Part shown: in pieces, positions 26,102-34,768 of the stretch
Position numbering within the stretch: position 1 is the first letter of the stretch
How the letters are laid out: every line of letters begins with the position of its first letter
The notes under the pieces: model-generated
The model's database searches: none
The model's input: the letters and a program-made list of their open reading frames with translations, nothing else
What the model was told of the DNA's origin: nothing
Assembly (NCBI GenBank): GCA_021201535.1
Contig: JAJQEU010000010.1
Span: 1 to 58,043 of the forward strand
Length of the DNA: 58,043 nt
Direction: 5' to 3'
Source: Clostridiales bacterium
Lineage (GTDB): Bacteria > Bacillota > Clostridia > Lachnospirales > Lachnospiraceae
Made by a program: the position numbers and the translations under genes

Positions 26102-26984
26102 ATTCGATCAGTAAATTGGTGAACAGAGGAATGGCCGGGTTCAGATTATTTTTCCTCCACACGGCGATCAGACTCAGGGGGTCGGTCTTGTAGAACGGCA
26201 CGGACAGAACCGCCGCGTTAGCGTCAGAGATGCAGTTTTCATCCATGACGGAGAATCCGAGACCGGCTTCCACCTTCAGCAGTGCATTCTGGATGGAGTT
26301 GGCATAGACAATCCCGGCGGGTGTGAAATCGTGCCTTTCGCAGAATTGCAGGATATGCTGATAAGCGCCCTTTGATTCCTCGGGAGAGATGGCGATCATG
26401 ATCTCCGAAGAGAGAACCTTCCAGTCGAAATCCGGCAGGGAAGCCAGCGGACTGGATTTGGATATGACACATTTGGGCCGGGAGCGAAAGAAGGTCTGAT
26501 AGACGATCTCCTCCGTATTGAAATCCTCCAGATCAAAGCTCAGGGTGAGGGCGATATCAATCGTGTTGTCCAGCACAGCTTCTCTGAGCTCGCGGAAGGT
26601 GCCGCTGATGATATCGACCTGTACGTGCGGGTGGCTCTGGCGGAGGCGGTTCAGCTGTGCGGGCAGGAAGTTTTCCGAGCGCTGTGTTTCCAGTACGCCC
26701 AGACGCAGATTTCCGTTTTCTCCAAGCTCCGCGTTTCTGGCTTTCTCCAGGGCGTAATCCGCCATCTTCAGCAGTTTTGAGTATTCCGCATAGAGCACGG
26801 TTCCGGCAGGTGTCAGCCGGACATATTTTTTGGTGCGGACAAACAGTGTCACGTTCAGCTCTGCTTCCAGCCGGGAGATATTGCGGCTCAGAGATGACTG
26901 TGCGATATACATCTGATTTGCGGCCTCCGTGAAGTTCAGGGTTTCGGCCGCGCTTAAAAAACACTGGATCTGGAAAGTGGTCAT
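26100..26984 (-). CDS. LysR-family transcriptional regulator
   Basis: A 294-residue regulator with an N-terminal winged helix-turn-helix (FLSAAETLNFTEAANQMYIAQSSLSRNISRLEAELNV, residues about 9-45) and a type 2 periplasmic-binding-like effector domain (LRLGVLETQRSENFLP; TIDIALTLSF). The effector is unknown. It is divergent from the surface 5'-nucleotidase gene, with 366 bases between starts. Direct repeats GTAACGGAT (27014-27022) and GTTACGGAT (27038-27046) lie just inside its own leader and may be an autoregulatory site. The gene is bracketed by inverted copies of a short palindrome. Confidence 0.93.
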   Translation of the reverse strand: MTTFQIQCFLSAAETLNFTEAANQMYIAQSSLSRNISRLEAELNVTLFVRTKKYVRLTPAGTVLYAEYSKLLKMADYALEKARNAELGENGNLRLGVLETQRSENFLPAQLNRLRQSHPHVQVDIISGTFRELREAVLDNTIDIALTLSFDLEDFNTEEIVYQTFFRSRPKCVISKSSPLASLPDFDWKVLSSEIMIAISPEESKGAYQHILQFCERHDFTPAGIVYANSIQNALLKVEAGLGFSVMDENCISDANAAVLSVPFYKTDPLSLIAVWRKNNLNPAIPLFTNLLIE

Positions 26985-27046
26985 AAAAATCCTCTGCTGT
27001 GATGAAAAAATCTGTAACGGATTTCATAAATTTTATTGTTACGGAT

Positions 27047-27076
27047 ATTATATATGGATTTCCAAAAACGTGTCAA
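27047..27076 (-). promoter_or_regulatory. Sigma-A promoter of lysR
   Basis: On the minus strand, -35 TTGACA (27076-27071) and -10 TATAAT (27052-27047) are separated by 18 bases, giving a leader of about 55 bases. Confidence 0.75.
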
Positions 27077-27103
27077 GCGGCATTCGCGTAATGAAAACTT
27101 TTC

Positions 27104-27136
27104 ATAACTGTTCCGTACCTTCACAGTTACGAGGAA
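27104..27136. repeat. Short palindromic repeat, right copy (inverted)
   Basis: On the minus strand this reads TTCCTCGTAACTGTGAAGG and continues through GTAC to ACAGTTAT, matching the copy at 26026-26060. Its own arms GTAACTGT/ACAGTTAT are inverted repeats. With the left copy it brackets lysR and its promoter. Confidence 0.7.
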
Positions 27137-27190
27137 GTTACATCTTTTCAAAATTTTCGTGAAGTAAGCGCCATTTTGGTGCAGTGAGTC

Positions 27191-27219
27191 TTAACAAATG
27201 AAAAAAAATCCGCTATAAT
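27191..27219 (+). promoter_or_regulatory. Sigma-A promoter of the surface nucleotidase
   Basis: -35 TTAACA (27191-27196), a 17-base spacer and a perfect -10 TATAAT (27214-27219). The leader would be about 125 bases; the 366-base gap 26985-27350 holds no gene. Confidence 0.78.
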
Positions 27220-27350
27220 GACGTAATCTGAAAAATGTGATTTCGGTATATTTTCTGTAAAACGGAGTATATGTGAGGTGTGTCTGAGACAGCAGGCGGA
27301 CTGCAGGAAAATGGCCGGATATACATGGATTGAAACAGGAGGAAAATACA

Positions 27351-29330
27351 GTGACAAAAAACAGGATTCTGAAAACGATACTGACGGCGGCTCTTGCGGT
27401 TTGTATGATTGTGAGTGTGGGGAACTTTCCGGTGTCTGCGTCAGAGACAGACACAGCCATCCATGTGAGTATTATACACACGAACGATATCCACGGCAGA
27501 GTGGAATCAGATGATTACAACCAGGTTCTCGGCCTGGAGAGGGTACGGACGGTTGTGGAGACAAAGAGCAGTGAGTCGGACGGGATGCTGGTGCTGGATG
27601 CGGGTGATTATTATCACGGACAGTCCATCGCCACGATCGATCAGGGCGAATCAGTGGCAGCGCTTTTGTCGGCCGTCGGCTATGACGCCATGACGGCCGG
27701 GAATCATGACTGGAATTACGGGCAGGACCGCCTGAAAGAGCTGGCGGATATATCGGATGTTCCGATTCTGACAGGCAATGTGGTGGATGAAGACGGAAAC
27801 GCTTTTTTCGACCAGGAGTATCTCATCAAAGAGATTGAGAAGGACGGAGTCACTTTAAAAATCGGGGTTTTCGGTGTGATCGACCCTGAAATTTACAGCG
27901 CGACGGCGCCGGATAACGTGGATGGGCTTACCTTTACGGATATGGCGGAGTATGCGGCAAAGGCACAGGAGGAGCTTCGGGCGCAGGGCTGTCAGGTCGT
28001 CATCGGTCTGGCGCACTGTATTGCCCCGGCGTCTCTGGCTGCGTCGGTGGACGGTGTGGATCTCTGGATCGCGGGTCATGAGCACACAGAGATTGATACG
28101 GAAGTCACTACACCGAACGGCGGGACCTCGCTGGTCGTGGAGACCGGCTATTATCTCTGGACGATCGGGGATGTGGAACTGGACTGTACACTGGATGCGG
28201 ACGGCAATCTGCTGTCGCTTTCCCTGGATGAGCAGCTGATCTCCTATGAGGAGGGGACCGAAATCGAAAAGAACGCGGAAATCGTGAGTCTGCTGGAGGA
28301 GATCGCGGAGGCACAGTCGCCCATTCTGGACGAAGTGATAGCTTCTGTTTCCGAGGATCTGGACGGCGTGTGGGAGCACACCCGGATCGGCGAGACAAAT
28401 CTGGGACGGGCGATCGCCTGTGGATATCTGCTGGAGACCGGCGCGGATGTGGCGTTTGAGAACGCGGGAGGCATCCGGGACAGCATTGCGGCCGGCGATG
28501 TGACCTACGGAGATGTGCTGAACGTATCACCCTATGGGAACTATGTAGTTACAAAGTCATTGACGGGAGCGGAGATCGTTTCGATGATGGAGACTTCGCT
28601 GGATATCATGAAGTCCAATATCGCTTCCAACGAAGCGGGGGATTATGACGGCTGGGTGTCCAACAGCGGAAACGTACTTCAGATTGCGGGTATGCAGGTC
28701 ACATATGATATGTCTCAGGAAAAGGGAAACCGTGTCGTCTCATGTACCATACAGGGAGAACCCGTGGAGGCAGACAGAGAATATCTGGTCGCCATGAATA
28801 ATTATCTGGCGACAGACACAGCTGATTATCCCGAACTTGACGGGAAGAGCAATGTCAATGAATACGGTGCGTGCGAGGATATCCTGACCGCTTATCTGAA
28901 TCAGGATGAGTCGCTGATTCTGGAGCAGATTCACACGCTCGGTCTGATTGAGGCGACAGAAGAGAATGATGATTCGCCGTCCGCGACAGATGACGGAGCG
29001 GATGATACGAGTGATACAGACGGGACAGACGATGGGACCGGTACAGATGATTTGAGCGATACAGACGACTCGGATGACGCAGATGATGCTGACGGGACGG
29101 ATGACACAAATGCTTCTGACGACACGGACGACGCAGTTGCCGCCGACGGGGCGGATGATTCGGACAGCGATTCGGATTCGAACAGCACGGATTCTTCTTC
29201 TGCGTCCGTGACAACCGCATCGACGGCTCAGACGGGAGACGATGATTTCGGATATCTGTTTGTACTCATGGCAGTGGCGGTTTTGGTCGGAACCACCGTA
29301 TATAATAAAAAGCGGGGAGAATCAGCGTAA
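27351..29330 (+). CDS. Secreted surface 5'-nucleotidase / metallophosphatase
   Basis: Bifunctional UshA/YfkN-like protein predicted to release phosphate or nucleosides from extracellular nucleotides. GTG 27351 is the start because AGGAGG (27337-27342) is 8 bases upstream. The 659-residue protein has a signal peptide (ILTAALAVCMIVSVGNF, cut after VSASA-like residues). The metallophosphatase motifs are HTNDIHGR, DAGDYYHG, GNHDWNYG and AGHEHTE. A 5'-nucleotidase C-terminal domain carries FENAGGIRDSI and NVSPYGN. A long Asp/Thr/Ser linker (residues about 545-620), a TAQTGDD motif, one membrane helix and a KKR tail follow. This is a sortase-like arrangement, but the LPxTG proline is absent. Confidence 0.92.
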   Translation: MTKNRILKTILTAALAVCMIVSVGNFPVSASETDTAIHVSIIHTNDIHGRVESDDYNQVLGLERVRTVVETKSSESDGMLVLDAGDYYHGQSIATIDQGESVAALLSAVGYDAMTAGNHDWNYGQDRLKELADISDVPILTGNVVDEDGNAFFDQEYLIKEIEKDGVTLKIGVFGVIDPEIYSATAPDNVDGLTFTDMAEYAAKAQEELRAQGCQVVIGLAHCIAPASLAASVDGVDLWIAGHEHTEIDTEVTTPNGGTSLVVETGYYLWTIGDVELDCTLDADGNLLSLSLDEQLISYEEGTEIEKNAEIVSLLEEIAEAQSPILDEVIASVSEDLDGVWEHTRIGETNLGRAIACGYLLETGADVAFENAGGIRDSIAAGDVTYGDVLNVSPYGNYVVTKSLTGAEIVSMMETSLDIMKSNIASNEAGDYDGWVSNSGNVLQIAGMQVTYDMSQEKGNRVVSCTIQGEPVEADREYLVAMNNYLATDTADYPELDGKSNVNEYGACEDILTAYLNQDESLILEQIHTLGLIEATEENDDSPSATDDGADDTSDTDGTDDGTGTDDLSDTDDSDDADDADGTDDTNASDDTDDAVAADGADDSDSDSDSNSTDSSSASVTTASTAQTGDDDFGYLFVLMAVAVLVGTTVYNKKRGESA

Positions 29331-29346
29331 GGTAAAACAATCTTAA

Positions 29347-29526
29347 AAAGATATTATTGAGGTGAAATATTCCCGCAGCCGGACAGCGTTAAAAAACAGG
29401 GCGCTGGAGGGGCTGCGTCAGATAGAGGATACTCTGTACGATGAATATGTTCATGATTCTGACATTCAGAATATATATCATTATGGGATAGCTTTTCATC
29501 AGAAAAAGTGTAAAGTGGTTCAGTAG
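29347..29526 (+). pseudogene. C-terminal relic of an AAA-ATPase-like / PD-(D/E)XK gene
   Basis: Between the nucleotidase and aroB, one frame reads DIIEVKYSRSRTALKN, then LRQIEDTLYDEYV, then HYGIAFHQKKCKVV and a stop. This is the C-terminus of the same family as the five intact copies; compare ELGIIIEVKYAENAQ...KQINDNDY...KYGVACYKSQCKVV at the end of the 50822 copy. The ExK active-site pair is kept, but a TAA lies just upstream in frame and the ATPase domain is gone. It is too short and too truncated to be functional. Confidence 0.8.
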
Positions 29527-29541
29527 AGGGAGACAGTAAGA

Positions 29542-30654
29542 ATGGCAAAATTTCAGGTCGAACTAAAAAAAACGGTGGATGACTCTTATGAGATAGAGAT
29601 CGGATACGGGCTGTCCGACCGGCTGATTACCGATATTTCGGACGGCCTGGTCGGGAAACTTCGCAAGTTTGCGGTGATCTCCGATACGAATGTGTCCGGA
29701 CTGTATGCCGCACCGATCGCGGAAAAGCTGCGCGCGCAGGGGTATCAGGCCGATCTGTTTATATTCGGGGCGGGCGAGAAGAGCAAGACCCGCGAGACGA
29801 AGGCGATGATTGAGGATGCGATGCTGGAGGCGTCTTATCGGCGGGACTGCTGTATCCTGGCCGTGGGCGGCGGCGTGGTGACCGATCTGGCGGGATTTGT
29901 GGCCGGCACCTACGGCAGAGGTGTTCCCTTTATCAATTACGCGACGACACTGCTGGCGGCGGCGGATGCCTCCGTCGGCGGAAAGACGGCGGTGGATACG
30001 CCTCTCGCCACGAATCTCATCGGTTTATTTAATCAGCCCAAAAAGGTTTATCTGGATCTGGATACCTGGAAGACTCTGCCGCGGCGTGAGGTTGTCAGCG
30101 GCATGGCGGAGACGATCAAGCACGCCTGCATGGCGGACGCGGCGTTTTTTGAATATCTCGAAACGCATATGGATGAGATTCTTTGTCTGGAACAGGAACC
30201 GTGCGAGTACATGGCGGAGAAGAACTGTCAGATCAAATACCATGTGGTGATGCAGGATGAGCGGGAGAGCGGGCTGCGTGAGATTTTAAATCTCGGACAT
30301 ACGGTGGGCCGTGCGATCGAGACGGTCAGTGATTATCGACTGCTGCACGGAGAAGCCGTGTCCATCGGCCTCGTGGCGGAGGTTCACCTGTCGCGGCGGC
30401 TCGGATTCTTAAGTGACGCCGACGTGGAGCGGGTGACCGCGTTGCTTGCGCGGGCCGGTCTGCCGACGGGGATACCGGATGACATCGACAGGGAGAAGCT
30501 GGTGAAAAAGCTGTACACGGATAAAAAGGTGCGCGACGGGAAGCTGCGTTTTGTCGTGCAGAGCGCCATCGGCGCCATCGCATCCTTCGGGGAGAATGTC
30601 TACGCGACGCCGGTTCCGGAGGAGACGGCCAGAGAAATCATAAATGAGATATAA
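29542..30654 (+). CDS. aroB: 3-dehydroquinate synthase
   Basis: NAD- and metal-dependent cyclase, second step of the shikimate pathway. The 370-residue protein has GAGEKSKTRET, the nucleotide-binding GGGVVTDLAGFVAGTYGRG, SVGGKTAVDTPLATNLIGLFNQP, and the zinc ligands in GMAETIKH, LNLGHTVGRAIE and LLHGEAVSIG. The ATG follows GAGGGAGA. It stands alone, without other shikimate genes in the window. Confidence 0.97.
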   Translation: MAKFQVELKKTVDDSYEIEIGYGLSDRLITDISDGLVGKLRKFAVISDTNVSGLYAAPIAEKLRAQGYQADLFIFGAGEKSKTRETKAMIEDAMLEASYRRDCCILAVGGGVVTDLAGFVAGTYGRGVPFINYATTLLAAADASVGGKTAVDTPLATNLIGLFNQPKKVYLDLDTWKTLPRREVVSGMAETIKHACMADAAFFEYLETHMDEILCLEQEPCEYMAEKNCQIKYHVVMQDERESGLREILNLGHTVGRAIETVSDYRLLHGEAVSIGLVAEVHLSRRLGFLSDADVERVTALLARAGLPTGIPDDIDREKLVKKLYTDKKVRDGKLRFVVQSAIGAIASFGENVYATPVPEETAREIINEI

Positions 30655-30712
30655 AGAGCGTAAGCGGCGCATTTATTATTTGGCAAGGTGTTTTTTGAGG
30701 TATATGTATAAA

Positions 30713-30772
30713 ATCCGGTGACCGTAAATAAACGGAGCAGAGATCCGATAACCGTGAATAAACAGAGCAGTG
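30713..30772. repeat. Two 30-bp direct repeats upstream of the MNT/HEPN operon
   Basis: Units 30713-30742 and 30743-30772 are adjacent and differ at a few positions; both run ATCCG(G/A)T..ACCGT.AATAAAC.GAGCAG. A weaker third ACCG block lies at 30787. Position directly before a toxin-antitoxin operon suggests an operator. Confidence 0.65.
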
Positions 30773-30803
30773 AAATATATGTGGAAACCGCAGGTAAAGG
30801 GAA

Positions 30804-31094
30804 ATGAAGAAAAATATTCCGGAAAGAGTGGTAAGAGATATCGTCAGATTTGCAAAGTGTCATGATATCGGAAAGGTTGTTCTTTTCGGTTCCAGGGCGA
30901 GAGGAGACCATACAGAAAGAAGCGATGTGGATCTCGCGGTATGTGGCGGTGATTTTGAGGGATTTTATTGGGATGTCAAAGAAAAAACGCACTCGCTCCT
31001 GATGTTTGACATTGTAGACCTGAACAAAAATATTTCGGAAGAATTCAGAAATGAAATAGAGAGAGAAGGAATTTTGATCTATGAAAAAGCTTGA
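30804..31094 (+). CDS. mntA: MNT-type nucleotidyltransferase (putative antitoxin)
   Basis: A 96-residue minimal nucleotidyltransferase with the defining GSRARGDHTERSDVDLAV motif: Gly-Ser at 29-30, then Asp41 and Asp43, with a third acidic residue in MFDIVDL. Proteins of this type paired with HEPN partners form type VII toxin-antitoxin systems in which MntA AMPylates the HEPN RNase. The downstream HEPN-like gene overlaps it by 14 bases, so the two are translationally coupled. Two 30-bp direct repeats lie upstream. Confidence 0.88.
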   Translation: MKKNIPERVVRDIVRFAKCHDIGKVVLFGSRARGDHTERSDVDLAVCGGDFEGFYWDVKEKTHSLLMFDIVDLNKNISEEFRNEIEREGILIYEKA

Positions 31095-31476
31095 TAATTT
31101 TTCAAATTGTCTTTCTGTGTTGCGGGGAGCAGATTTTGAACTGGCGAATAATGATGAGATTTACCGAACCGGTGTGATCGGACAATTCAATCTGACATTT
31201 GAGCTTGCGTGGAAAGCGCTTCAGGCAGCGCTGCGCCTGCATGGTGTCGAGGAGGCACAGACGGGTTCTCCGAGAGAGATACTGCAGATGGGTTATAAAC
31301 ACGGATTCGTAGATGATGCGGAAGTGTGGATGCTCATGCTGAAAAAACGAAACACGGCTGTTCATATTTATGATGAGAACGAGGCTGATGAAATGATGAT
31401 TTTTGTTCGGGACAGCTTTATTTCCGCTTTTGAGAAGCTGGAAAAGACATTGTCAGAAAAGACGGAAGGTGTTTAG
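31081..31476 (+). CDS. hepT: HEPN-like partner (nucleotidyltransferase substrate-binding family, putative toxin)
   Basis: A 131-residue all-alpha protein of the HI0074/NTase_sub_bind group. It contains GQFNLTFELAWKALQ (helix contacting the nucleotidyltransferase), SPREILQMG and the RNase-like motif RNTAVH (R90, H95; R-x4-H), followed by YDE, where antitoxin modification occurs in HepT relatives. The start lies inside mntA. In the HI0074 subfamily RNase activity is less well established than in HepT proper, so 'toxin' is an inference. Confidence 0.82.
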   Translation: MKKLDNFSNCLSVLRGADFELANNDEIYRTGVIGQFNLTFELAWKALQAALRLHGVEEAQTGSPREILQMGYKHGFVDDAEVWMLMLKKRNTAVHIYDENEADEMMIFVRDSFISAFEKLEKTLSEKTEGV

Positions 31477-31492
31477 TATCGAGGTGATATCT

Positions 31493-33058
31493 GTGTCTGC
31501 GTTGAGAAATTTAAAACCGAAGAATGTATTTACGTATTTTGATGAAATATGCAGTATCCCGCATGGTTCCGGAAATACAAAACAGATCAGCGATTACTGC
31601 GCGGCATTCGCCTGTTCTCACGGCCTGCGCTGCCGTCAGGAACCCTGCGGCAACGTGATCATATGGAAGGACGCTTCGCCCGGCTGCGAGGATGCTCCGA
31701 CCGTGATGCTGCAGGGTCATATGGATATGGTCGCTGTCCGGACGGACGATTGTTCTATGGATCTGGAGAAGGAGGGAATCCGGCCGGTTGTCACGGCGGA
31801 CGGACAGTGGATCTGCGCCGAGGGCACCTCGCTCGGTGGAGATGATGGGATAGCGATCGCCTGTGCGTTGGCGATCCTGGCCGATGACACGCTGCGGCAT
31901 CCGCCGCTGGAAGCTGTTTTTACCGTGGATGAGGAGATCGGGCTGCTCGGGGCGTCCGCGCTGGATGCGTCCGACCTGCGCAGTCAGATATTGTTGAATA
32001 TGGATTCCGAGGACGACGGTATTTTTCTGACGAGCTGCGCCGGCGGGGCGACTGTAGAATGTCTTTTGCCTGTATTCCGCGAGGAAAAGCGTGGGATTCT
32101 GTATGAATGGCGCGTCAGCGGTCTGCGCGGCGGGCATTCCGGCACGGAGATCCACCTGGAACGGGCAAATGCCAATCTGCTGTTCGGCAGATTTCTGGCG
32201 GAAGCGGGTGAAAAGGCGGAGTTTTCGGTCTGTGATGTTTCCGGCGGAGAGAAGGATAACGCGATTCCGAATCAGTGCCGCGCCATGCTTCTGGCTCCGT
32301 CGACGGAAGCGGCTGCGCTGGAAGGTGCCGTATCTGAGTTTCGCGATACGGTCTGCGCGGAATACGCGGCGGTCGAGCCGGATCTGGAGGTGACGCTGAA
32401 GAAGATACGCGACATTTCGGAGACAAGTGATATCCGTGATCAGAATGACAAAACACTGTCTGATGATCCTTCCGAACTCGTGAATATACAGGGGCAGGAC
32501 AGTTCTTTCAAGGCGAATTCTGTGACCGCGATGGTTTTTGCCGATGAGGGGCAACACCACCTCACCGCCCTTTTAGAGCATCTTCCCTCAGGGATCCAAC
32601 GCTGGATGCCGGAGATCCCCGGCATGGTCCGCACTTCCCTGAATATGGGTGTCCTGCGGATGAGAGACGATGCCGTATCCATGACATTTTCCGTCCGGAG
32701 CGCTTCCCATACGGAAAAGAAGTGGCTCATCCGGCGCATCCGCGATCTGACAGAGCTGATTGGCGCTCGCTGCGTCGTCAGCGGCGCTTATCCGGCCTGG
32801 GAATATCGGTCCGATTCGCGTATACAGCGCGTCATGGCTGAGACCTGGGAGGAAATCACCGGAGAAAAACCGGTGCTGACGGGGATACACGCGGGCGTGG
32901 AGTGCGGGATCCTCAGTGAGAAGCTGCCGGGCATCGACTGCATTTCCTACGGACCGCAGATGGAGGATATTCATACGGTGCGGGAAAAACTGAACATCGC
33001 GTCAGTGGAAAGGAATTATGAACTGACGGTTCGCGTGCTGGAGAGACTGACGAAATGA
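31493..33058 (+). CDS. pepD: Aminoacyl-histidine dipeptidase (peptidase D, M20C)
   Basis: Cytoplasmic di-zinc dipeptidase (carnosinase-like). GTG 31493 follows GAGGTGAT and gives 521 residues; an upstream in-frame start at 31403 would overlap hepT. The metal and catalytic motifs are LQGHMDMV (H76, D78), GTSLGGDDGIAIA, FTVDEEIGLLGA with the general-base Glu, MDSEDDG, and a C-terminal HAGVECGIL histidine. The dimerisation domain contains the usual GLRGGHSGTEIH. Confidence 0.94.
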   Translation: MSALRNLKPKNVFTYFDEICSIPHGSGNTKQISDYCAAFACSHGLRCRQEPCGNVIIWKDASPGCEDAPTVMLQGHMDMVAVRTDDCSMDLEKEGIRPVVTADGQWICAEGTSLGGDDGIAIACALAILADDTLRHPPLEAVFTVDEEIGLLGASALDASDLRSQILLNMDSEDDGIFLTSCAGGATVECLLPVFREEKRGILYEWRVSGLRGGHSGTEIHLERANANLLFGRFLAEAGEKAEFSVCDVSGGEKDNAIPNQCRAMLLAPSTEAAALEGAVSEFRDTVCAEYAAVEPDLEVTLKKIRDISETSDIRDQNDKTLSDDPSELVNIQGQDSSFKANSVTAMVFADEGQHHLTALLEHLPSGIQRWMPEIPGMVRTSLNMGVLRMRDDAVSMTFSVRSASHTEKKWLIRRIRDLTELIGARCVVSGAYPAWEYRSDSRIQRVMAETWEEITGEKPVLTGIHAGVECGILSEKLPGIDCISYGPQMEDIHTVREKLNIASVERNYELTVRVLERLTK

Positions 33059-33138
33059 CAGGGAGCGGTATATTTTGTCTGGCGTAAAGATGCTGAAATT
33101 TCCGCGCTGATTTATTCAGGGCAGAAAGGAGTTCGAAA

Positions 33139-34731
33139 ATGGGAAAATATTTAAATCCCGGAAACAATGGTTTTCAGGCAATCCGAAATGGTTTATACGT
33201 AGATAAGACCGGGTTGATCGAGTATATAAACAGTACCGTCAATATTTCCCCAAATCGTCTGACCAGCTTCAGCCGTCCGAGACGATTCGGAAAATCCTTT
33301 GCGGCAAAAATGCTGTGCGCCTATTATGATAAGAGCTGTGATTCAAGAACTTTGTTTGAAGGACTTGAAATTTCAACAAAAAAATCATTTGAAACATATC
33401 TTAATAAATTTGATGTGATTTATCTGGATATCACATGGTTTCTTTCTACAGTCAGAGATCGAAAACAGATTGTGATCGATCTGCAGGACAGTGTAATTCG
33501 GGAACTCAGGGATGCTTTTTCGGACTGCATAGATGAAGGCGAGAGATCACTGCCGGGCGCTCTTTCCGGTATCGCGGAGAAATCAGGTGAGAAATTTATT
33601 ATAATTATTGATGAGTGGGATGCACTTTTCAGGGAAACGAAGGACGATCAGGATCTTCAGAAGGAGTATGTGCAGCTGCTGCGCGGGCTTTTTAAAGGAG
33701 GACCCGTGACTGACAACACGATTGCGGCCGCTTATATGACGGGTATCCTGCCAATCAAAAAATATGGTACGGAGTCTGCCCTGACGGATTTTCAGGAGTT
33801 TACCATGGCGTATCCGGATGAACTGACAGCTTATGTCGGTTTTACGGAATCAGAAGTCCGGGAATTGTGTGATCGCACCGACATGGACTTTGACAAAATG
33901 AAATGCTGGTATGACGGATATTCCTTTCAGGATATGGCTTCTGTTTACAGTCCGAATTCCGTTATGTCCGCGATTCGAAGAAAACGGTACAGAAGCTACT
34001 GGACATCCTCGGAGACATTTGAGTCATTGAAGGATTATATTACCAGAGACTTTTACGGTTTAAAAGACGCGGTTGTCTTTATGCTGGGCGGACAGAGGAT
34101 GCGTGTGGATATAAGCACATTTCAGAATGATATCACATCTTTTGAGAACAGCGATGATGTGCTGACTCTGCTGATCCATCTGGGATATCTGGCGTATGAT
34201 GAGGAAAAGAAGGAAGCGTATATTCCGAATCTTGAGGTTGCGGAAGCCTTCAAATCCGCAGTAAAAAATACAGATTGGAGCGCGGTAAATAAATCTCTGT
34301 CTGATTCGGAAAAACTGCTGAACGCTACTATTAACGGGGATGTCGACAGCGTTTCCGCCGCTCTGGAGCTGGCTCACGAGACCTGTACGTCCAGCCTGGA
34401 ATATAATGATGAAAATTCCCTGAGCTGTGCGATTCTTCTGGCTTATTACACGGCGAAGAATTATTATGAAATATTTCGCGAACTTCCCGCCGGAAAGGGA
34501 TTTGCGGATTATGCGTTTATCCCCCGAAAGAATACAGATAAACCTGCAATGATTCTGGAATTGAAATATAATCAGTCCGCTGACAGTGCTATAAAACAGA
34601 TTCACGACAACCGTTATGATGGCAAATTAAAAGGATTTAACGGGCGTCTGCTTCTGGTCGGGATAAATTATGATAAAGATGCAAAGAAGGATGCGAGAAA
34701 GCATCATACATGTGTGATCGAGGAGATATAG
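33139..34731 (+). CDS. AAA-ATPase-like / PD-(D/E)XK family protein, copy 2
   Basis: A 530-residue family member of unknown function. The ATG follows AAAGGAG. The N-terminus KYLNPGNNGFQAIRNG...YVDKTGLIEYI is followed by Walker A SRPRRFGKS (45-53), Walker B IIIIDEWDALFRE (D158, E159) and GILPIKKYGTESAL. A middle helical region carries FQNDITSFENSDDVLTLLIHLGYL. The C-terminal nuclease core is KGFADYAFIP (D457) and MILELKY (E474, K476), then AIKQIHDNRYDG. It is closely similar to the copies at 43126 and 44830. It converges with the frameshifted exporter gene. Confidence 0.87.
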   Translation: MGKYLNPGNNGFQAIRNGLYVDKTGLIEYINSTVNISPNRLTSFSRPRRFGKSFAAKMLCAYYDKSCDSRTLFEGLEISTKKSFETYLNKFDVIYLDITWFLSTVRDRKQIVIDLQDSVIRELRDAFSDCIDEGERSLPGALSGIAEKSGEKFIIIIDEWDALFRETKDDQDLQKEYVQLLRGLFKGGPVTDNTIAAAYMTGILPIKKYGTESALTDFQEFTMAYPDELTAYVGFTESEVRELCDRTDMDFDKMKCWYDGYSFQDMASVYSPNSVMSAIRRKRYRSYWTSSETFESLKDYITRDFYGLKDAVVFMLGGQRMRVDISTFQNDITSFENSDDVLTLLIHLGYLAYDEEKKEAYIPNLEVAEAFKSAVKNTDWSAVNKSLSDSEKLLNATINGDVDSVSAALELAHETCTSSLEYNDENSLSCAILLAYYTAKNYYEIFRELPAGKGFADYAFIPRKNTDKPAMILELKYNQSADSAIKQIHDNRYDGKLKGFNGRLLLVGINYDKDAKKDARKHHTCVIEEI

Positions 34732-34768
34732 CATGCCAGCATCTATGAAAGCCGATTGAGCTACTTGC

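Noticed and set aside
34732..34768. Terminator between AAA copy 2 and the exporter
   Set aside because: Only a 4-bp GAGC/GCTC stem without a T-run.
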